A stretch of 22,811 nt of DNA, taken from positions 1-22,811 of the forward strand of contig JAFABO010000170.1 in NCBI GenBank assembly GCA_023426005.1, in the 5' to 3' direction. Origin of the DNA: Bacillota bacterium (GTDB lineage Bacteria; Bacillota; Clostridia; Acetivibrionales; DSM-1351). The first letter of the stretch is position 1; each line of letters opens with the position of its first letter. The position numbers and the translations under genes are program-made. Under the pieces are notes generated by a model. That model was not told the origin of the DNA and did not search any database. It worked only from the letters and a program-made list of their open reading frames with translations. Positions 1 through 7,940 of the stretch are shown here, one piece after another.

Positions 1-2
1 TG

Positions 3-230
3 GAGAATTTAACCTGGGAGGGCAACAGCAAAAAAATGTTTGCTCTGGTTATGGATGCTGTTCCTTCAATTTTTTCAGGTTTGGTTAAACATGAAATTGA
101 AGATTGGATAGTTAAAAATAATGTCAAGGTAGTAACTGAGGAATTGTGCTTGAAAATGTTTAAAGAGAAAGCTCCTAAGGGAATGATCGAAAAATTAACT
201 CCAAAACTTGAGAGCTTAAAAACCAAATAA
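3..230 (+). CDS. PCP_red-domain small protein (5' edge cut by window)
   Basis: The frame is open from the first base of the window and ends at TAA 228-230. The residues read from the edge (ENLTWEGNSKK, then MFALVMDAVPSIF) resemble the small PCP_red domain (Pfam PF08369) named after light-independent protochlorophyllide reductase. The matching traits are a Trp near the start, a VP motif, a K-x-E-IE helix and a V-T-E-E helix. The first two bases of the window are TG followed by GAG, so the true start is probably an ATG split by the window edge, giving about 76 aa; this is inference. The internal ATG at 36 has no ribosome-binding site in front of it. In Clostridia this domain occurs as stand-alone small proteins of unknown role, so no photosynthetic function is implied. 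It is followed at once by a bidirectional terminator. Confidence 0.6.
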   Translation, partial: ENLTWEGNSKKMFALVMDAVPSIFSGLVKHEIEDWIVKNNVKVVTEELCLKMFKEKAPKGMIEKLTPKLESLKTK

Positions 231-260
231 AAAAAGGAGTGGCACAACACTCCTTTTTTT
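231..260. terminator. Bidirectional intrinsic terminator between the PCP_red gene and serA
   Basis: GGAGTG (236-241) pairs with CACTCC (248-253) around a GCACAA loop. An A-run lies before the stem and seven T's after it, so it can terminate transcription from both sides: the plus-strand small gene and the minus-strand serC-serA operon. Confidence 0.85.
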
Positions 261-281
261 ATTTGGTTAAATTGTTTTATG

Positions 282-1445
282 TTATATGACCCGGACTGTT
301 TTCACTCCGTCAATAGCCTTTATCTTTTCTATAACTTCCTCGTTCAGGTCGCCCTCTATATCAATTACGTTATAGCCGATAGTATCCTTGTGACGTGTCA
401 GCATATCCGCAATGTTGATCTTATAGGCAGCGAGGATGGTGGTCATCTGGCCTATCATGTTGGGAATGTTGCGGTGCACTGTAATTATTCTCGTTTTGTC
501 TGTGGGTGTCATGTCACAGTCAGGGAAGTTCACCGAGTTTTTGATCATACCTGTCTCCAGGTAGTCCTTCATCTGATTGACAGCCATCACTGCACAGTTT
601 TCCTCCGATTCGGGAGTAGAAGCGCCAAGATGCGGTATTGCTATTATTTGATCAATACCAAGCAGTTCATCCTCGGGGAAGTCGGTTACATAGCAGGCGA
701 CGGTACCGTCGCCGATGGCCTCCAGCAAATCCTTATTACATACAAGTCCGCCTCTGGCAAGGTTTATGATTCTCATACCCTTCTTCATGATTTCAAATTT
801 TTCTTTATTCAAAGTATTTTTAGTTTCATTGGTCAAGGGTACATGAATTGTTATATAGTCACAGGTGGACAGGAGATGGTCCAGACTGGTAGCCCTGATA
901 ACCGAGCTTGACAATCCCCAGGCGGCTTTTACCGAAATATACGGATCGTAGCCCATAACCTCCATGCCCAGGGATATGCAGTCATTGGCAACCATTACGC
1001 CTATAGCGCCAAGGCCGATAACACCTATTTTTTTATTCATGATTTCGGGACCTTCAAACTGGGACTTTCCCTTTTCAACCAGCTTTGGAACTTCATCCCC
1101 CTTGCCCTTCAAGGTTTGAGCCCATTCTATACCTTTGGTGATTTTTCTTGAAGCAAGCAGGAGGGAGGCGATGACCAGTTCTTTAACTCCGGTGGAGTTT
1201 GCACCCGGAGTGTTGAAAACTACTATTCCCCTCTCGGTGCATTTTTCAATGGGAATATTGTTCACTCCCGCACCTGCCCTGGCAATAGCCTTGAGATTTT
1301 TTGGGAGCTCCGTATCCAGCATATTCGCACTTCTTACAAGTATACCGTCGGGATTGACTTCCTCGGTGGATATCTCGTAGTTTTCGGCCGGCAGCAGATC
1401 AATTCCGCAATTGGCAATTTTATTCAGCATTTGTATCTTGTACAT
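282..1445 (-). CDS. serA: D-3-phosphoglycerate dehydrogenase SerA
   Basis: NAD-dependent cytosolic enzyme oxidising 3-phosphoglycerate to 3-phosphohydroxypyruvate, the first step of serine synthesis. The start chosen is MYKIQ (387 aa), because GGAAGGA lies 8 bases upstream; an upstream in-frame ATG at 1466 would add seven residues and would bury that site. From this start one sees the 2-hydroxyacid dehydrogenase fold with the Rossmann motif GLGAIG (about 144-149), catalytic Arg in NLARGG (about 231), Glu in DFPEDE (about 258) and His in IPHLGAST (about 272). A C-terminal ACT domain (about 320-387) is present, as expected for the short, ACT-only form of the family. The ACT domain usually mediates serine feedback inhibition. 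It lies 31 bases downstream of serC on the same strand with no terminator between, so the two form an operon. Confidence 0.95.
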   Translation of the reverse strand: MYKIQMLNKIANCGIDLLPAENYEISTEEVNPDGILVRSANMLDTELPKNLKAIARAGAGVNNIPIEKCTERGIVVFNTPGANSTGVKELVIASLLLASRKITKGIEWAQTLKGKGDEVPKLVEKGKSQFEGPEIMNKKIGVIGLGAIGVMVANDCISLGMEVMGYDPYISVKAAWGLSSSVIRATSLDHLLSTCDYITIHVPLTNETKNTLNKEKFEIMKKGMRIINLARGGLVCNKDLLEAIGDGTVACYVTDFPEDELLGIDQIIAIPHLGASTPESEENCAVMAVNQMKDYLETGMIKNSVNFPDCDMTPTDKTRIITVHRNIPNMIGQMTTILAAYKINIADMLTRHKDTIGYNVIDIEGDLNEEVIEKIKAIDGVKTVRVI

Positions 1446-1476
1446 AGTGATCATCCTTCCATGCAATTACATGCAA

Positions 1477-2553
1477 TTATTTGTTTTCCAGCTCAAATTT
1501 TTTCATGAACTCAACCAGCTTTATAACTCCTTCAACAGGCATGGCGTTGTAGATGCTTGCCCTCATACCGCCTATGAGACGGTGGCCTCGAAGAGTGCTG
1601 AGACCTGCCTGTTCGGCCTCTTTTATGAACTTTTCATTCAGTTCGTCTGTCGGAGCAGTAAAAGGAATATTCATTAATGATCTGTCCTTCTTGTTTACCT
1701 TGTTTATAAACATCTCCGACTCATCAAGGAAATTATAGAGTATAGCAGCTTTTTCATTATTGATTTTCTCAATGGTTTTTATACCCCCCATGTCATCCAG
1801 CCACTTGAACACCAGGCCTGCCATGTAGATACTGTAGCAGGGCGGGGTATTGTAAAGGGATTTTTCTTTGGCATGTGTTTCATATCTCAGCATGGTAGGC
1901 GTAATGTCCAGATGCTTGCCTATCAAGTCGTTTTTTATTATGACTATGGTAAGTCCGGCCGGACCAAGGTTTTTCTGGGCGCCGGCATAAATAACGCCAA
2001 ACTTGCTGACATCAATTTCCCTTGACATTATTTCACTCGACATATCGGAGACAAGAGGAATGCTGCCGGTTTCAGGGAAATCCACAAAACGTGTGCCCTC
2101 CAGTGTGTTGTTGCTGGTGATATGAACGTAGTCCACATCTTCTGAAAGCTTGTAGTCTTCAGGTATATATGTGAATTTTGCTTCTTCGGAAGAAGCGATG
2201 ACATTTGCCGATCCGTAAAGTTTTGCTTCGGAGATAGCCTTTTTGGACCAGTTTCCGGTATTTATAAAATCGGCCTTCCTATATTTACTGAAAAGGTTCA
2301 TTGGTACCATGGAAAACTGTGTTGAAGCTCCGCCCTGCAAAAATAATACCGAATAGGAATCGTCTATTTTCAGCAGCTTGCGAAGGAGACTTTCGGCATT
2401 TTCAATTATGGAAGTGTACACTTTCGACCTGTGGCTCATTTCCATCACAGACATGCCTGTACCATTGTAATTTAACATTTCTTCGGCAGCTTTGACCAAA
2501 ACAGGTTCCGGCAGCATTGAAGGGCCCGCGGAAAAATTATAAACTCTGTTCAT
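1477..2553 (-). CDS. serC: Phosphoserine aminotransferase SerC
   Basis: PLP enzyme that converts 3-phosphohydroxypyruvate and glutamate to phosphoserine, the step after SerA. The 358-aa length is normal for SerC. Visible family marks are the N-terminal NFSAGPSMLP, the cofactor phosphate loop GGAST (74-78), Trp102, Asp170, and the PLP lysine K194 in AGAQKNLGPAG. The start is supported by AGGAGTG a few bases upstream of the ATG. It is the first gene of the minus-strand serC-serA unit, downstream of the glycine riboswitch and its terminator hairpin. No phosphoserine phosphatase (SerB) gene is seen in the window. Confidence 0.96.
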   Translation of the reverse strand: MNRVYNFSAGPSMLPEPVLVKAAEEMLNYNGTGMSVMEMSHRSKVYTSIIENAESLLRKLLKIDDSYSVLFLQGGASTQFSMVPMNLFSKYRKADFINTGNWSKKAISEAKLYGSANVIASSEEAKFTYIPEDYKLSEDVDYVHITSNNTLEGTRFVDFPETGSIPLVSDMSSEIMSREIDVSKFGVIYAGAQKNLGPAGLTIVIIKNDLIGKHLDITPTMLRYETHAKEKSLYNTPPCYSIYMAGLVFKWLDDMGGIKTIEKINNEKAAILYNFLDESEMFINKVNKKDRSLMNIPFTAPTDELNEKFIKEAEQAGLSTLRGHRLIGGMRASIYNAMPVEGVIKLVEFMKKFELENK

Positions 2554-2574
2554 AAAAACACTCCTTTATTCATT

Positions 2575-2613
2575 TAGAAAAATATTTAAAGGCCAAATCT
2601 GTGTGATTTGACC
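2575..2613 (-). terminator. Leader terminator (riboswitch expression platform) before serC
   Basis: On the minus strand GGTCAAATC pairs with GATTTGGCC (nine pairs, one G-T wobble) around ACACA, followed by TTTAAATATTTTT. It lies between the glycine aptamers and the serC ribosome-binding site, so it is the probable on/off element. A convincing antiterminator pairing was not found by eye, so whether glycine turns the operon on or off is not settled. Confidence 0.75.
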
Positions 2614-2670
2614 TCCGAATTTCAAAGAAAAGCAAAATAAAACTATTATAAAAATAGCTATAATGCATAC

Positions 2671-2823
2671 TCTGTCCTTTTGCCTGAGAGATTGACGGTA
2701 TTATCCGTACTGCCCCTTCGGCGCCAACATTGGTCTCTCCAGAGATCCGTCCTGATGAAGTCCTCTTTTACCTGAGAGTGCTACTCCTTCGGTGCCCTTT
2801 GCCATGCAAAAGGAACTCTCCTC
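2671..2823 (-). promoter_or_regulatory. Tandem glycine riboswitch upstream of serC-serA
   Basis: Read on the minus strand there are two consecutive aptamers with hallmark conserved strings. Aptamer I (about 2747-2823) has GGAGAG, GGCACCGAAGGAG, CTCTCAGGTAAAAG and GGAC. Aptamer II (about 2671-2746) has CTCTGGAGAG, GGCGCCGAAGGGG, ATCTCTCAGGCAAAAGGAC and CAGAG; its CTCTG and CAGAG close P1. The short linker and two-aptamer layout match the known cooperative glycine riboswitch class. It is transcribed from the promoter at 2865-2893 and is followed by a terminator hairpin before serC. Identification rests on the conserved strings, not on a covariance search. Confidence 0.95.
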
Positions 2824-2864
2824 CATCAATCATCCGACACTATTAAGTTAATTTATTACCATAT

Positions 2865-2893
2865 ATTATAGTTCTTGTTATAAGGAGAGTCAA
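2865..2893 (-). promoter_or_regulatory. Sigma-A promoter of the riboswitch-serC-serA unit
   Basis: On the minus strand TTGACT (2888-2893) and TATAAT (2865-2870) are separated by exactly 17 bases. Transcription would start near 2858, giving a leader of about 300 nt that contains both glycine aptamers and the terminator. Confidence 0.85.
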
Positions 2894-2902
2894 GAAAAAT
2901 AA

Positions 2903-3349
2903 TTACTTTATCTTTCCAAGGATCTTGATCAACGGTGGAATTGTGGCCATTAATGATTCAATGTCCTCATCGCTGAGAGCTGAAAGTTTTTCTGAAACTA
3001 ATTCAATTGTTTCCTGCTTTTTCTGTTTTAAAGAATTAAAGGCTTTTTCAGTGGCCTTGATATTGATAATACGCCTGTCGTTCGGGTCGTCGTATCTGAC
3101 GGCATAACCTTCGGCAATCAGGTTATCTATAATAGGTGTCATATTGGGCTTTGATATTTCAAGTTCATTGGCAATCTTCGATACGGGACAGGGGCCGTTG
3201 GTGGTCAGGTAAAAAATTACTTTCATATGTGAAGGTGGAACAGACAGCCCTTTTAACATGATGCTCCGGTTTATCATTTTATGATTTAATGACAGAAACA
3301 AAAAAAACATGTTATTTGATATTTCAAGTAAAGCTTCCTTGGTAAACAT
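2903..3349 (-). CDS. MarR-family transcriptional regulator
   Basis: A 148-aa winged-helix DNA-binding protein of the normal size for MarR repressors, which act as dimers and are usually released from DNA by small aromatic or toxic compounds. The HTH region is around residues 55-80 (SKIANELEISKPNMTPIIDNL) and is followed by the classic wing signature with the D-x-x-D-R-R core (DDPNDRRIINI). Helices at both ends would form the dimer interface. AGGAAG lies 8 bases before the ATG. It is transcribed away from a heterodimeric ABC exporter across a 335-bp region rich in inverted repeats, an arrangement typical of a regulator controlling its divergent exporter. The ligand cannot be predicted. Confidence 0.92.
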   Translation of the reverse strand: MFTKEALLEISNNMFFLFLSLNHKMINRSIMLKGLSVPPSHMKVIFYLTTNGPCPVSKIANELEISKPNMTPIIDNLIAEGYAVRYDDPNDRRIINIKATEKAFNSLKQKKQETIELVSEKLSALSDEDIESLMATIPPLIKILGKIK

Positions 3350-3405
3350 CTCTAAAACTTCCTTTCCGCTGATAACAAAAATTATATAGTTTTGACAAGA
3401 CTTAG

Positions 3406-3447
3406 TAACAAGTTAAGCGTATATTATAGTTAGTCTTTAGCTTGTTA
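3406..3447. repeat. Inverted repeat TAACAAG / CTTGTTA upstream of the MarR gene
   Basis: TAACAAG (3406-3412) and CTTGTTA (3441-3447) are perfect inverted copies with 28 bases between. They lie just upstream of a minus-strand TATAAT-like -10 box (3381-3386) for the MarR gene; the nearer arm overlaps a TTGTTA candidate -35 at a poor 19-base spacing. They may be repressor half-sites for autoregulation. Between here and 3516 there are also GGCAAT/ATTGCC (3455-3486) and a small CCGTA/TACGG hairpin (3485-3499) without a T-run. Confidence 0.4.
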
Positions 3448-3516
3448 TTTAAGTGGCAATACTTTCTGTAGATATTATAAATTGCCGTACCTGATACGGT
3501 GAAAATATTTGGCATC

Positions 3517-3541
3517 ATTATTATACACTATTCATAATAAT
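3517..3541. repeat. AT-rich inverted repeat upstream of the exporter promoter
   Basis: ATTATTAT (3517-3524) and ATAATAAT (3534-3541) are perfect inverted copies around nine bases. The repeat sits 19 bases before the -35 box of the exporter promoter, so it could be an UP element or a second operator. Confidence 0.35.
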
Positions 3542-3560
3542 TATACAATCAAAATTATTA

Positions 3561-3589
3561 TTGACATATAATAGTTATGTATTTATAAT
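3561..3589 (+). promoter_or_regulatory. Consensus sigma-A promoter of the ABC exporter with an embedded operator-like palindrome
   Basis: TTGACA (3561-3566) and TATAAT (3584-3589) are separated by 17 bases, a perfect sigma-A match. The spacer contains ACATA (3564-3568) and TATGT (3576-3580), an inverted repeat on 12-base centres overlapping the -35 box. A strong promoter blocked by a dimeric repressor in its spacer fits control by the divergent MarR protein; that link is inference. Confidence 0.85.
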
Positions 3590-3684
3590 TAAATAGGTTC
3601 TGAAAATTAATGGTCTTTGGCTTGAAGTTGATATAAGGCAGGATCACAAAGTTTGCTGCTTTTTAAAGAAGAAAGGAGTAATTC

Positions 3685-5940
3685 ATGGGTAAGATATTAA
3701 AACATTTGAAGCCACATGTTGCAGCTGTTATTGGAATAATCGCTTTTTTGCTCTTACAGGCGGTGTGCGATTTGTCGCTCCCCGACTATATGTCCAATAT
3801 TGTTAATGTAGGCATTCAACAGAATGGTATTGAAAATGCAGTTCCGGATATGATCAGAAAAGGCGAAATGGATAAGCTGACCTTTTTTATGAACGATGCG
3901 GATAAAAAGTTGGTACTCGACAATTATACATTGATCGAAAAGTCTAATATCTCTCAGGAAGATTTAGACAAGTATTCAAAAAAATATCCTGAAATTGGAA
4001 ATAACGACGTATATAAGCTCAATGATATCGAAAAGGAAACTACCGATAAGCTGATAAAAGCTTTAGGAAAGCCGGAATTGATGGTCTATACTTTGGAAAC
4101 AAAAGGTATTGGAGCCTTCCAGGAGGCCGACGGCGCAGGCAATGACCAATTTGCGCAGGGGCTGGCACAGCTTCCTGAGGATACCGATCCTTTTGCACTT
4201 TTGGCTAAATTGCCTCCGGAGCAGCTTGATACAATGCAGAGTGCAATTGATAAGAAATTTGAATCAATGCCGGACAGTATCATAAGCCAGGGTGCCGTAG
4301 TCTACGTTAAGGGTGAATACGAAGCACTTGGCAGGGATACGGGAAAAATGCAGTCTGACTTTATTCTTCTGGCCGGATTAAAAATGCTGGGTGTTGCACT
4401 TGTGGGCATGATTGCCGCAGTGCTTGTGGGACTGCTGGCAGCCAGAGTGTCGGCGGGCCTCGGCAGAAGTCTCAGAAAGAACGTATTTGAAAATGTTGTT
4501 GAATTTTCAAATACCGAGTTTGACAAGTTCTCAACTTCATCGCTTATAACCAGATGCACCAACGATATTCAGCAGGTTCAGATGTTCATGGTAATGTTCC
4601 TGAGACTGGTATTTTACGCTCCCATCCTTGGGATAGGAGGTTTCCTGAAAGCAATGAGCACCGACACTTCCATGTCCTGGGTAATAGGTGTTTCAGTCCT
4701 GGCCATACTCAGCCTGGTGCTTGTAATGTTTGCAGTGGCAATTCCAAAGTTCAGGAGCATCCAGAAGCTTATCGACAGGCTGAATCTGGTTACACGCGAG
4801 TCCTTGACAGGCATGCTGGTAATCAGAGCCTTTGGTACACAGAAGAAAGAAGAAGAGAAATTTGAGAAGGCCAATGCCGACTTAACAAATACAAACCTCT
4901 TTGTAAGCAGGATCATGACGGCAATGTTTCCGTTAATGATGCTTATACTCAACGGAGTAACGCTGCTGATAGTCTGGGTGGGGTCGCATCAGGTGGATAT
5001 GGGAAATATGCAGGTCGGCAATATGATGGCGTTCATGCAGTATGCAATGCAGATCATATTTGCTTTCCTTATGATTTCAATGGTTTCCATTACACTGCCC
5101 CGTGCGTCGGTATCAATTAACCGTATAGCGGAAGTAATCAATACAAAGGGCTCAATACTGGATCCAAAAAGCAGTAAAGAATTCAACAATAGTTTAAAGG
5201 GGAAGGTTGAATTCAGAGATGTGGCATTTAAATATCCCGGAGCTGAGGATGAAGTACTTTCAGATATCAGCTTTACGGCAAATCCGGGTGAAACCGTGGC
5301 ATTCATAGGCAGCACCGGAAGCGGCAAGTCCACGCTCATAAACCTTATACCCCGTTTCTACGATGTCACGGCAGGGCAGATACTGGTTGACGGTGTTGAT
5401 ATAAAAGAAGTACCCCAGAAGCAATTGAGGGAAAGGATCGGTTATGTTCCTCAAAAGGGAATCCTTTTCTCAGGTACAATTGAAAGCAACCTGAAATACG
5501 GTTTGGAATCGGCTGGTGAAGAAGATCTGAAGCTTGCAGCCGATATCGCTCAGGCGACGGAATTTATAAATGAAAAGGAAGACGGCTTTAAAACAGAAAT
5601 ATCACAGGGCGGTACAAATGTATCGGGAGGCCAGAAGCAGAGGTTGTCAATTGCAAGAGCTTTGGTCAAAAAGCCCGGGATATTTATATTTGACGACAGC
5701 TTCTCAGCACTTGACTATAAGACCGACGCAGCTCTTAGAAAGGCCTTGAAGGCTCAAACCCAAGGTGTTACAGCACTAATAGTTGCCCAGAGAATCAGTA
5801 CGGTTATGAACGCTGACAAGATTCTGGTTCTGGACGAAGGCAGGGTTGTTGGTATGGGCACACACAGGGAACTCCTTGCAAACTGCGAGGTTTACCAGCA
5901 GATAGCTCTATCACAGCTGTCAAAGGAGGAATTGGCATGA
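3685..5940 (+). CDS. ABC exporter half-transporter, degenerate-site subunit
   Basis: A 751-aa fused membrane-ATPase half-transporter of the multidrug/BmrCD type. The membrane domain covers about residues 12-480, with a long hydrophilic insertion (about 45-225) between the first and second helices. The nucleotide-binding domain shows Walker A GSTGSGKST (542-550), Q-loop Q590, a normal signature VSGGQ (646-650), Walker B IFIFDD (666-671), D-loop SALD and a Q at the H-loop position (Q702 in VAQRIST). The usual catalytic Glu is Asp (D671) and the switch His is Gln, so its own ATP site should be weakly or non-hydrolytic, as in known heterodimeric exporters. AAAGGAG stands 6 bases before the ATG. 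The stop overlaps the next gene by 4 bases (ATGA), meaning translational coupling to its partner. The substrate is unknown. Confidence 0.93.
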   Translation: MGKILKHLKPHVAAVIGIIAFLLLQAVCDLSLPDYMSNIVNVGIQQNGIENAVPDMIRKGEMDKLTFFMNDADKKLVLDNYTLIEKSNISQEDLDKYSKKYPEIGNNDVYKLNDIEKETTDKLIKALGKPELMVYTLETKGIGAFQEADGAGNDQFAQGLAQLPEDTDPFALLAKLPPEQLDTMQSAIDKKFESMPDSIISQGAVVYVKGEYEALGRDTGKMQSDFILLAGLKMLGVALVGMIAAVLVGLLAARVSAGLGRSLRKNVFENVVEFSNTEFDKFSTSSLITRCTNDIQQVQMFMVMFLRLVFYAPILGIGGFLKAMSTDTSMSWVIGVSVLAILSLVLVMFAVAIPKFRSIQKLIDRLNLVTRESLTGMLVIRAFGTQKKEEEKFEKANADLTNTNLFVSRIMTAMFPLMMLILNGVTLLIVWVGSHQVDMGNMQVGNMMAFMQYAMQIIFAFLMISMVSITLPRASVSINRIAEVINTKGSILDPKSSKEFNNSLKGKVEFRDVAFKYPGAEDEVLSDISFTANPGETVAFIGSTGSGKSTLINLIPRFYDVTAGQILVDGVDIKEVPQKQLRERIGYVPQKGILFSGTIESNLKYGLESAGEEDLKLAADIAQATEFINEKEDGFKTEISQGGTNVSGGQKQRLSIARALVKKPGIFIFDDSFSALDYKTDAALRKALKAQTQGVTALIVAQRISTVMNADKILVLDEGRVVGMGTHRELLANCEVYQQIALSQLSKEELA

Positions 5941-7802
5941 GTAAAAATGAAAATGTAAAACAACATGCCTCCAGAAGAGGAGGCCGTGGTCCCATGGGCG
6001 GCGGTTCCATGGGTATGAAGGTGGAGAAGCCCAAAGACTTCAGGGGGACTATGAAAAAGCTTTTGACCTATATAAGGCCTTTCATACCCCGTATAATAAT
6101 TGTATTTATATTTGCTGTTGGAAGCGTAATAGTAGGAATAAGAGGTCCGAAAATTCTCGGAGATGCAGTATCAAAACTGTATGAGGGTTTGGTCGGAAAG
6201 GCTACCGGCGGTTCCATCGACTTTGACTTTATTGGAAGAACATTAATATACCTGATAATATTGTATGCCGCAAGCTCTTTGTTTTCATTTATCGGCGGAT
6301 TTATAATGTCGGGTGTTGCCCAAAAGATATCCTACAACCTCAGAAGAGAAATTGCCGAGAAAATAAACCGTATGCCGCTCAAGTACTTTGACAGGATGAC
6401 ACACGGAGAGGTATTGTCAAGGGTTACCAACGACGTTGATACAGTGAGCCAGACTCTCAATCAGAGCTTGTTCCAGATGATAACCTCCTTTACAATGCTC
6501 ATCGGAGCACTTGTGATGATGCTGACAATCAGCTGGATGATGACTTTGGTTTCAGTGACCATCGTTCCTCTGTCCATAATATTCATAGGAATAATTGTAA
6601 AGCAGTCGCAGAAATACTTTAAATCCCAGCAGGAATCCCTTGGACAGGTAAATGGGCACGTAGAGGAAGTATTCAGCGGCCACAATATAATGAAAGCCTT
6701 TAACGGAGAGAAGATGGCCGTAGAAAAGTTCGACAGCATTAACGACCGGCTGCATCAATCGGCCTGGAAATCACAGTTCCTTTCAGGTATGATGTTCCCT
6801 ATCATGGGTTTCATAGGCAATATCGGCTATGTGCTTGTAACAATTCTAGGCGGCTGGCTGGCAATAAAAGGTACTATAAAGGTTGGGGATATTGTTTCTT
6901 TTATCCAGTATGTGAGGAATTTCCAGCAGCCTATCGGGCAGGCAGCCCAGGTTGCAAATATTCTGCAGTCAACAGCTGCGGCTGCTGAAAGGGTTTTTGC
7001 TTTCCTGGATGAGGCGGAAGAATCAAAAGATGCCGAAAACCCTGCAAGTGTTCAAAGTGTAAAGGGTGAGGTTGAATTTAAAAACGTCCATTTCGGATAT
7101 AACCCTGGAAGCATTATAATCAATGATTTTTCGGCCGGCATCAAGCCGGGACAGAGGGTAGCCATAGTCGGGCCGACCGGGGCCGGTAAAACAACAATTG
7201 TAAAACTGCTGATGCGTTTCTATGACCTCAACGGTGGAGATATATTTATTGATGGTGTAAATTCAAAGGACTTCAAGAGAAATGATTTAAGAGATATGTT
7301 CGGTATGGTACTCCAGGACACCTGGCTGTTTAACGGTACAATAATGGAAAATATCCGTTATGGAAGGCTTGATGCCACTGATGAAGAGGTTATTCGGGCT
7401 GCAAAAGCCGCACATGCCCACCATTTTATCAAAACACTGCCCGATGGATATAATATGGTTCTCAATGAAGAGGCCAGCAACGTGTCACAAGGTCAGAAAC
7501 AGCTTTTGACCATTGCCCGTGCAATACTGTCAGACCCCAAGATATTGATACTGGACGAAGCGACCAGCTCGGTCGATACCAGAACCGAGGTTCTTATACA
7601 AAGGGCTATGGAGAATCTGATGAAAAACAGAACAAGCTTTATAATAGCACACAGACTTTCAACTATAAGAGATGCGGATTTGATACTTGTAATGAAAAAC
7701 GGGGATATTGTTGAGCAGGGTACCCATGGAGAATTGCTGTCTTCGGGCGGTTTCTATGCCGCACTGTACAACAGCCAGTTTGAAGAAGCAGAGGCTTCGT
7801 AA
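5937..7802 (+). CDS. ABC exporter half-transporter, catalytic subunit
   Basis: A 621-aa partner of the preceding half-transporter, translated from an ATGA overlap with AGGAGG 7 bases upstream. A short basic, glycine- and methionine-rich tail (about 10-28) precedes six membrane helices (about 48-350). The ATPase domain has Walker A GPTGAGKTT (412-420), Q460, an altered signature VSQGQ (516-520 instead of VSGGQ), Walker B ILILDE with the catalytic Glu541, and the switch His572 (IIAHRLST). Complementarity is clear: this subunit supplies the catalytic Glu and His, the partner supplies the intact signature, and together they make one active and one degenerate ATP site. Likely a drug, peptide or lipid exporter under MarR control. 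A hairpin terminator follows. Confidence 0.94.
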   Translation: MSKNENVKQHASRRGGRGPMGGGSMGMKVEKPKDFRGTMKKLLTYIRPFIPRIIIVFIFAVGSVIVGIRGPKILGDAVSKLYEGLVGKATGGSIDFDFIGRTLIYLIILYAASSLFSFIGGFIMSGVAQKISYNLRREIAEKINRMPLKYFDRMTHGEVLSRVTNDVDTVSQTLNQSLFQMITSFTMLIGALVMMLTISWMMTLVSVTIVPLSIIFIGIIVKQSQKYFKSQQESLGQVNGHVEEVFSGHNIMKAFNGEKMAVEKFDSINDRLHQSAWKSQFLSGMMFPIMGFIGNIGYVLVTILGGWLAIKGTIKVGDIVSFIQYVRNFQQPIGQAAQVANILQSTAAAAERVFAFLDEAEESKDAENPASVQSVKGEVEFKNVHFGYNPGSIIINDFSAGIKPGQRVAIVGPTGAGKTTIVKLLMRFYDLNGGDIFIDGVNSKDFKRNDLRDMFGMVLQDTWLFNGTIMENIRYGRLDATDEEVIRAAKAAHAHHFIKTLPDGYNMVLNEEASNVSQGQKQLLTIARAILSDPKILILDEATSSVDTRTEVLIQRAMENLMKNRTSFIIAHRLSTIRDADLILVMKNGDIVEQGTHGELLSSGGFYAALYNSQFEEAEAS

Positions 7803-7827
7803 AAGATAAACAGAACTGCTAAAATAA

Positions 7828-7865
7828 AAGGCGCCAGGTCATAAAAGACTTGTGCGCCTTTAAGT
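7828..7865 (+). terminator. Hairpin terminator after the ABC exporter
   Basis: AAAGGCGC (7828-7835) pairs with GCGCCTTT (7855-7862), with a further CAGGTC/GACTTG pairing inside. The downstream T-run is short (TTTAAGTATT), so termination strength is uncertain. Confidence 0.65.
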
Positions 7866-7867
7866 AT

Positions 7868-7896
7868 TGACAGCTTAATGTTTTAATGGTAACATG
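7868..7896 (+). promoter_or_regulatory. Probable promoter of the GntR/LacI-type regulator
   Basis: TTGACA (7868-7873), 17 bases, then TAACAT (7891-7896), a weaker -10. The perfect palindrome AACATGTT (7892-7899) overlaps the -10 and could be an autoregulatory operator. Confidence 0.5.
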
Positions 7897-7940
7897 TTGG
7901 TTAATTATTAGTTATATAAATGTTTCACGAGGTTATGTAT

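Noticed and set aside
279..911. 210-codon plus-strand open frame
   Set aside because: Shadow of serA on the opposite strand; no family resemblance and it starts right after the terminator with no ribosome-binding site.
3485..3499. CCGTA/TACGG hairpin between MarR and the exporter as a terminator
   Set aside because: Only five pairs and no T-run on either strand, and no gene ends nearby.
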